From: Phycisphaerae bacterium
GTDB taxonomy: Bacteria; Planctomycetota; Phycisphaerae; Sedimentisphaerales; Anaerobacaceae
DNA: 7,932 nt
NCBI GenBank assembly: GCA_030602845.1
Contig: JAUVYZ010000087.1
Span: forward strand, 1-7,932
Direction of reading: 5' to 3'
Position 1 is the stretch's first letter. Every line of letters begins with the position of its first letter. Below the pieces are notes generated by a model. That model made no database searches and had not been told where the DNA came from. It saw nothing but the letters and a program-made list of their open reading frames with translations. Below, piece by piece: positions 5,745-7,932 of the stretch. The translations under genes and the position numbers were made by a program.

Positions 5745-6354
5745 TGAAAATGAAATTCGCCGTCGCCTGAAACTTCTCTCGCAGATTGAGCCGACTCCAG
5801 AGGCCGCCCGCCGTGCCACCGAGCGCGTGCGGGATACATTGGTAAACAAAGAAAAAAGGCGGGAAAGTACAAGAATGTGGCGAGCAATTATAAAAAGGCC
5901 AATGACAAAATTGGCTGCCGCGGCGATACTGCTGATTTGCCTCGGATATGCCGTCGGCCGACTCTCAGCCCCTCAACCGCCGGATGTGGAACAACTCCGT
6001 TCTGCCCTGGAAACGTCGCTGAAATCGTCTCTGGAAGAGGAGATGAACCGCCGCTGGCAGCCTGTCTTCGCAGCCAGTTGTGTTCAGCTTAAAGACGAAC
6101 TTCATCAGCAGGTGCGCCGCGACCTCGCTGAGTTCGCCGATCAGATTTTAACCGCTTCCGGCTCCCTGACCGAGCAGCGTCTAATGGAACTCATCAACTT
6201 AATCGAAGCCGCTCGAAAGCAGGACCGCCGGAGGGTTGCGACGGCCCTCGAACAAATACAACTTAATCGACTGCAGGATAAAACCCTCTTTGGAAATGGT
6301 TTAGTAACCCTCGCTGCCCGGACGGACGAACTGCTGGGCACGAAGGAAAATTAG
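5731..6354 (+). CDS. Single-pass membrane protein, candidate regulator of the ECF sigma factor
   Basis: A 207-residue protein not recognised as a named family. Residues 1-58 are charged and probably cytoplasmic (LSQIEPTPEAARRATERVR, 16-34). One transmembrane helix spans about 59-79 (LAAAAILLICLGYAVGRLSA). The rest (80-207) is mostly charged helix with heptad-like leucines, likely coiled coil, outside the membrane. The start overlaps the sigma gene by 14 nt with its own ribosome site, AAGGAG, seven bases before the ATG, so translation is probably coupled. Position and topology are those of an anti-sigma factor that holds the sigma at the membrane. However, the zinc anti-sigma signature HxxxCxxC is absent, and the only cysteines are Cys70 in the membrane helix and Cys117. 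Regulator is thus an inference from context; an accessory sensor is the alternative. Confidence 0.8.
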   Translation: MSKIDENEIRRRLKLLSQIEPTPEAARRATERVRDTLVNKEKRRESTRMWRAIIKRPMTKLAAAAILLICLGYAVGRLSAPQPPDVEQLRSALETSLKSSLEEEMNRRWQPVFAASCVQLKDELHQQVRRDLAEFADQILTASGSLTEQRLMELINLIEAARKQDRRRVATALEQIQLNRLQDKTLFGNGLVTLAARTDELLGTKEN

Positions 6355-6368
6355 CCAGATTGCTTTGT

Positions 6369-6389
6369 AGCCGGGCTCGTAGCTCGGCT
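6369..6389 (+). other. 9-bp hairpin between the membrane protein and the secreted protein genes
   Basis: AGCCGGGCT (6369-6377) and AGCTCGGCT (6381-6389) pair over nine positions with one G-U and a 3-base loop. It begins 15 bases after the stop codon of the membrane protein gene. No T-run follows, so it does not look like a terminator. It may protect the 3' end of a processed upstream message, adjust the sigma-to-secreted-protein ratio, or be a small dispersed repeat. No separate promoter for the next gene was found in this 82-bp gap. Confidence 0.5.
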
Positions 6390-6436
6390 CAGGATGTATA
6401 TGAAAGTTTAACTAATTAAAATGAAAGGAGCAAAAA

Positions 6437-7648
6437 ATGAAATCTTTTATCAGAACAATTATAGTGCTTGCCGTTTTCGGTTTAGCGATGGGAAATTTCG
6501 CCCCGGCTCAGGACCCTCTTGAAAGAGCCCCCGAAGAAGCAGTCACAGAGACTTTGGAGCCTGCGGCCTCAACGTCACGCCCGGCGACCAGGCCTCCAAG
6601 GGTTGTTGAACCTGCACCTTCAGTAGATTCGCTCAATACGGTCGTAGCGTCAGGGATAGAGCCGGCCGGGCCGTGGGTGGCGCCGGCGGGTGGACAGTTC
6701 AGCATATCACGAGTCACACTCAGGCGCGGCGGCGGCCGGAAAGTTCTCATAATCCCCGCCGAAGAGGTTAAAGTCGAAGACCTTACAGCAATATGGCAAG
6801 ATTTGTATGTTATGTCACGCATCTTTGACAGAAAATTCAGTAAGGGCTCTCGCCTGGTTCGAGAAGTTTTTCCCGATTATGGAGATTTCTTCAGGCAGGA
6901 TAGTCACGCCACAGAAGCCATCTACCTGCAGGGCTACGGAGCGCTCTTTTTGATGGAAGCGAATTTTCCGCTCACAGCTCCACCCAAACCAAAAGAAAAA
7001 GAGGCCCAGAAAACCGAAGAACCTGCCGACCCAATCTGGCAGCGGGCAAAACAGGAAATATTTGACCCGATGATTCGCACGACCAGTATGATATCCCAAC
7101 CAGAAGAAAAATACGATGCAGAGAAGATTGAAGAGATGAAAAAAGAGCTTATCACATCGCTAAAACATGCGTCAAACATTCGAAACTTGAAATCGAATGA
7201 GTGGGTACTTCTCACGGTCACCGGAACAGGCCGCAACTCTAACGAGCATATTGCACACTTCGAAACCTTCCCCGACAGCGCTGGGGCGGCCAGCAGATAC
7301 AGTGGCGGCGGCTACGGCGGCGGCTGGGGCGACTACGGCGGCGGCTGGGGCGGCTACGGCGGCTACGGCGGCGGCGTTTACGGTGGCGGCGGTTATGGTG
7401 GCGGTTACGGCGAAATGGGCTTTTCCTCGCCCACGGTGCTCACGATTCGCACCAAAAAGTCGGACGTGGACGCTTTCGCAAAGGGCGAGCTGGATTATGA
7501 GAAATTCCGCGAAAAGGTACAGATTTTCTCATATCCCGATTTGGGCCAAAACGTGGGAGGAGCACGTCGTACAACTCGAATGCGCTCAAGACCCAGAGTC
7601 CCCCCTACCAGGGCAGATGAGCCTACCAAAGCAGAGAACCTACCGTAA
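6437..7648 (+). CDS. Secreted protein with a Gly/Tyr/Trp-rich insertion, third gene of the sigma operon
   Basis: A 403-residue protein with no recognised named domain. A signal peptide (1-24, cleavage likely after APA) is followed by a Pro/Thr-rich stretch (about 36-62). A folded part (85-180) contains IWQDLYVMSRIFDRKF and YLQGYGALFLMEANFPL, then a Lys/Glu/Pro-rich linker (182-197) and a helical segment (203-250). Strand-like NEWVLLTVTGTG (254-265) and SPTVLTIRTKKSDVDAFAKG (331-350) flank a low-complexity run (290-325) of 25 Gly, 7 Tyr, 2 Trp, one Asp and one Val. The C-terminal tail (374-403) is Arg/Pro-rich. AAGGAG lies six bases before the ATG. Placement after an ECF sigma factor and a membrane protein suggests an exported target or sensor of that system. 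The glycine run may be a flexible or adhesive loop. Function is unknown. Confidence 0.85.
   Translation: MKSFIRTIIVLAVFGLAMGNFAPAQDPLERAPEEAVTETLEPAASTSRPATRPPRVVEPAPSVDSLNTVVASGIEPAGPWVAPAGGQFSISRVTLRRGGGRKVLIIPAEEVKVEDLTAIWQDLYVMSRIFDRKFSKGSRLVREVFPDYGDFFRQDSHATEAIYLQGYGALFLMEANFPLTAPPKPKEKEAQKTEEPADPIWQRAKQEIFDPMIRTTSMISQPEEKYDAEKIEEMKKELITSLKHASNIRNLKSNEWVLLTVTGTGRNSNEHIAHFETFPDSAGAASRYSGGGYGGGWGDYGGGWGGYGGYGGGVYGGGGYGGGYGEMGFSSPTVLTIRTKKSDVDAFAKGELDYEKFREKVQIFSYPDLGQNVGGARRTTRMRSRPRVPPTRADEPTKAENLP
7304..7411 (+). repeat. GGC-rich low-complexity coding repeat
   Basis: This 108-bp part of the secreted protein gene is built from GGC/GGT glycine codons broken by TAC/TAT and TGG codons. Units of the form Gly-Gly-Gly-Tyr or Gly-Gly-Gly-Trp recur irregularly. 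The array is prone to slippage and length variation, which would change the glycine loop without shifting the frame if whole codons are gained or lost. Confidence 0.85.
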
Positions 7649-7649
7649 G

Positions 7650-7712
7650 ATGAAGATAATAGATTTTGACAAGTTCCGCCAGAAGGTAAAGATGCAGATT
7701 TTCATGTGCTGA
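7650..7712 (+). pseudogene. Out-of-frame echo of the secreted protein's C-terminal domain
   Basis: One base after the stop of the secreted protein gene, an ATG opens a 20-codon frame whose product contains DFDKFRQKVKMQIFMC. It mirrors DYEKFREKVQIFSY at residues 353-366 of the gene above. At the DNA level GAT...GTA (7493-7519 against 7662-7688) matches at 22 of 27 bases, then CAGATTTTC is identical after a 6-base insertion. The copies are 169 bp apart, so they lie in different frames. This could be the remains of a duplicated 3' end or a former C-terminus cut off by a frameshift. A coupled micropeptide is less likely, as no clear ribosome site is present. Confidence 0.5.
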
Positions 7713-7770
7713 TTATTTGAGTTTCTAAGAAGGTAAAGCATTTTTGGCCATAATGGTACTTCTTCGTTCT

Positions 7771-7800
7771 AAGGCCGAGCTTGTCTGGTTCGGCCTTTTT
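7771..7800 (+). terminator. Intrinsic terminator of the sigma operon
   Basis: GGCCGAGC (7773-7780) pairs with GTTCGGCC (7788-7795), with one G-U and a 7-base loop. Flanking AA and TT extend the stem, and five T close it. It lies about 120 bp after the secreted protein stop and is the first terminator downstream of the sigma gene, so it likely ends the three-gene transcript. Confidence 0.88.
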
Positions 7801-7817
7801 ATGCGCTGCTGTCATTC

Positions 7818-7851
7818 ACCCCGTTAGAAGCCCGATTATTTCTAATGGGGT
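7818..7851. repeat. 12-bp inverted repeat between convergent genes
   Basis: ACCCCGTTAGAA (7818-7829) and TTCTAATGGGGT (7840-7851) pair at 11 of 12 positions, with the remaining pair G-U on the plus strand. The loop is 10 bases. It starts 3 bases beyond the stop codon of the probable minus-strand gene at the right edge, so it may fold at the 3' end of that message. No T-run follows on the minus strand and only three T on the plus strand. It may also be a dispersed palindromic repeat. Confidence 0.6.
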
Positions 7852-7854
7852 TTA

Positions 7855-7932
7855 TCATAAGTTGTAAAGTTCCGCCATATGCCTTTCCGGCTTGAAGTGA
7901 TATTGGCACTGACTCATCGGTGTGCCCAGGAC
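7855..7932 (-). CDS. Probable C-terminal end of an unrecognised protein (runs off the window)
   Basis: On the minus strand the frame from the window edge is open for 25 codons and ends at TGA (7855-7857). The product ends CQYHFKPERHMAELYNL. Codon choice is coding-like (CTG, GGC, CCG, CAC, TTC, AAG) and the stop is followed at once by a hairpin, as expected for a gene end convergent with the sigma operon. A second minus-strand frame is also open here but runs through the inverted repeat and looks non-coding. The fragment is too short to name a family. Any role is unknown. Confidence 0.4.
   Translation of the reverse strand, partial: VLGTPMSQCQYHFKPERHMAELYNL

Noticed and set aside
7197..7712. 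Plus-strand open frame of 171 codons overlapping the secreted protein gene
   Set aside because: Most of it is the shifted reading of the glycine codons (Ala/Thr-rich) in another frame. Only its last 20 codons are of interest and are reported separately.
7895..7925. Sigma-54 promoter around TGGCACTGACTCATCGG
   Set aside because: The -24-like TGGCAC is not followed at the right distance by a TTGC-type -12 box, and the sequence is better read as coding on the minus strand.

Overview
The window looks like a chromosomal piece of an uncultured bacterium, most plausibly a planctomycete of the Phycisphaerae/Sedimentisphaerales type. That placement is an inference. It rests on a MtaA/CmuA-type member of the uroporphyrinogen decarboxylase (URO-D) superfamily, an ECF sigma factor overlapping a single-pass membrane protein, a secreted Gly/Tyr-rich protein, and long intergenic gaps holding short palindromic repeats. 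No rRNA, tRNA, CRISPR array or complete insertion sequence is visible.

Left part (1-1721): two divergent genes. On the minus strand is the first 82 residues of a class I/II PLP aminotransferase, with a good promoter (TTGCCA-17-TAGAAT) and a long inverted repeat at its predicted transcript start. On the plus strand is a 393-residue MtaA/CmuA-like methyltransferase homologue with an H-x-C...C metal-binding pattern.

Middle part (1722-4931): a 164-bp palindromic element with perfect 12-bp terminal inverted repeats lies in a 504-bp gap between convergent genes. It is followed by about 300 bp of undecided, possibly decayed, coding sequence. Next come two minus-strand genes: a lipoprotein-type PAP2 phosphatase with altered active-site signatures, and guaB (IMP dehydrogenase). 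A 14-bp-period tandem repeat lies between them. guaB has a clear promoter, TTGACG-17-TATACT.

Switch region (4881-5204): the -10 box of guaB overlaps a perfect TATAAT on the plus strand. About 170 nt downstream on the plus strand is a textbook intrinsic terminator with no plus-strand gene in front of it. Hairpins lie in between. This suggests a small non-coding RNA, divergent from guaB, that has not been described.

Right part (5205-7800): a compact three-gene plus-strand unit made of an ECF sigma factor, a single-pass membrane protein whose start overlaps the sigma gene by 14 nt, and a secreted 403-residue protein with a 36-residue Gly/Tyr/Trp-rich insertion. It ends at a terminator almost identical to the orphan one upstream of the unit. 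By position the membrane protein is the likely sigma regulator, although it lacks the usual zinc anti-sigma motif. The secreted protein could be the signal receiver or the output. Just after its stop codon, a fragment in another frame repeats part of its C-terminal domain, a trace of duplication or frameshift.

Right edge (7818-7932): an inverted repeat and the probable last 25 codons of a convergent minus-strand gene.
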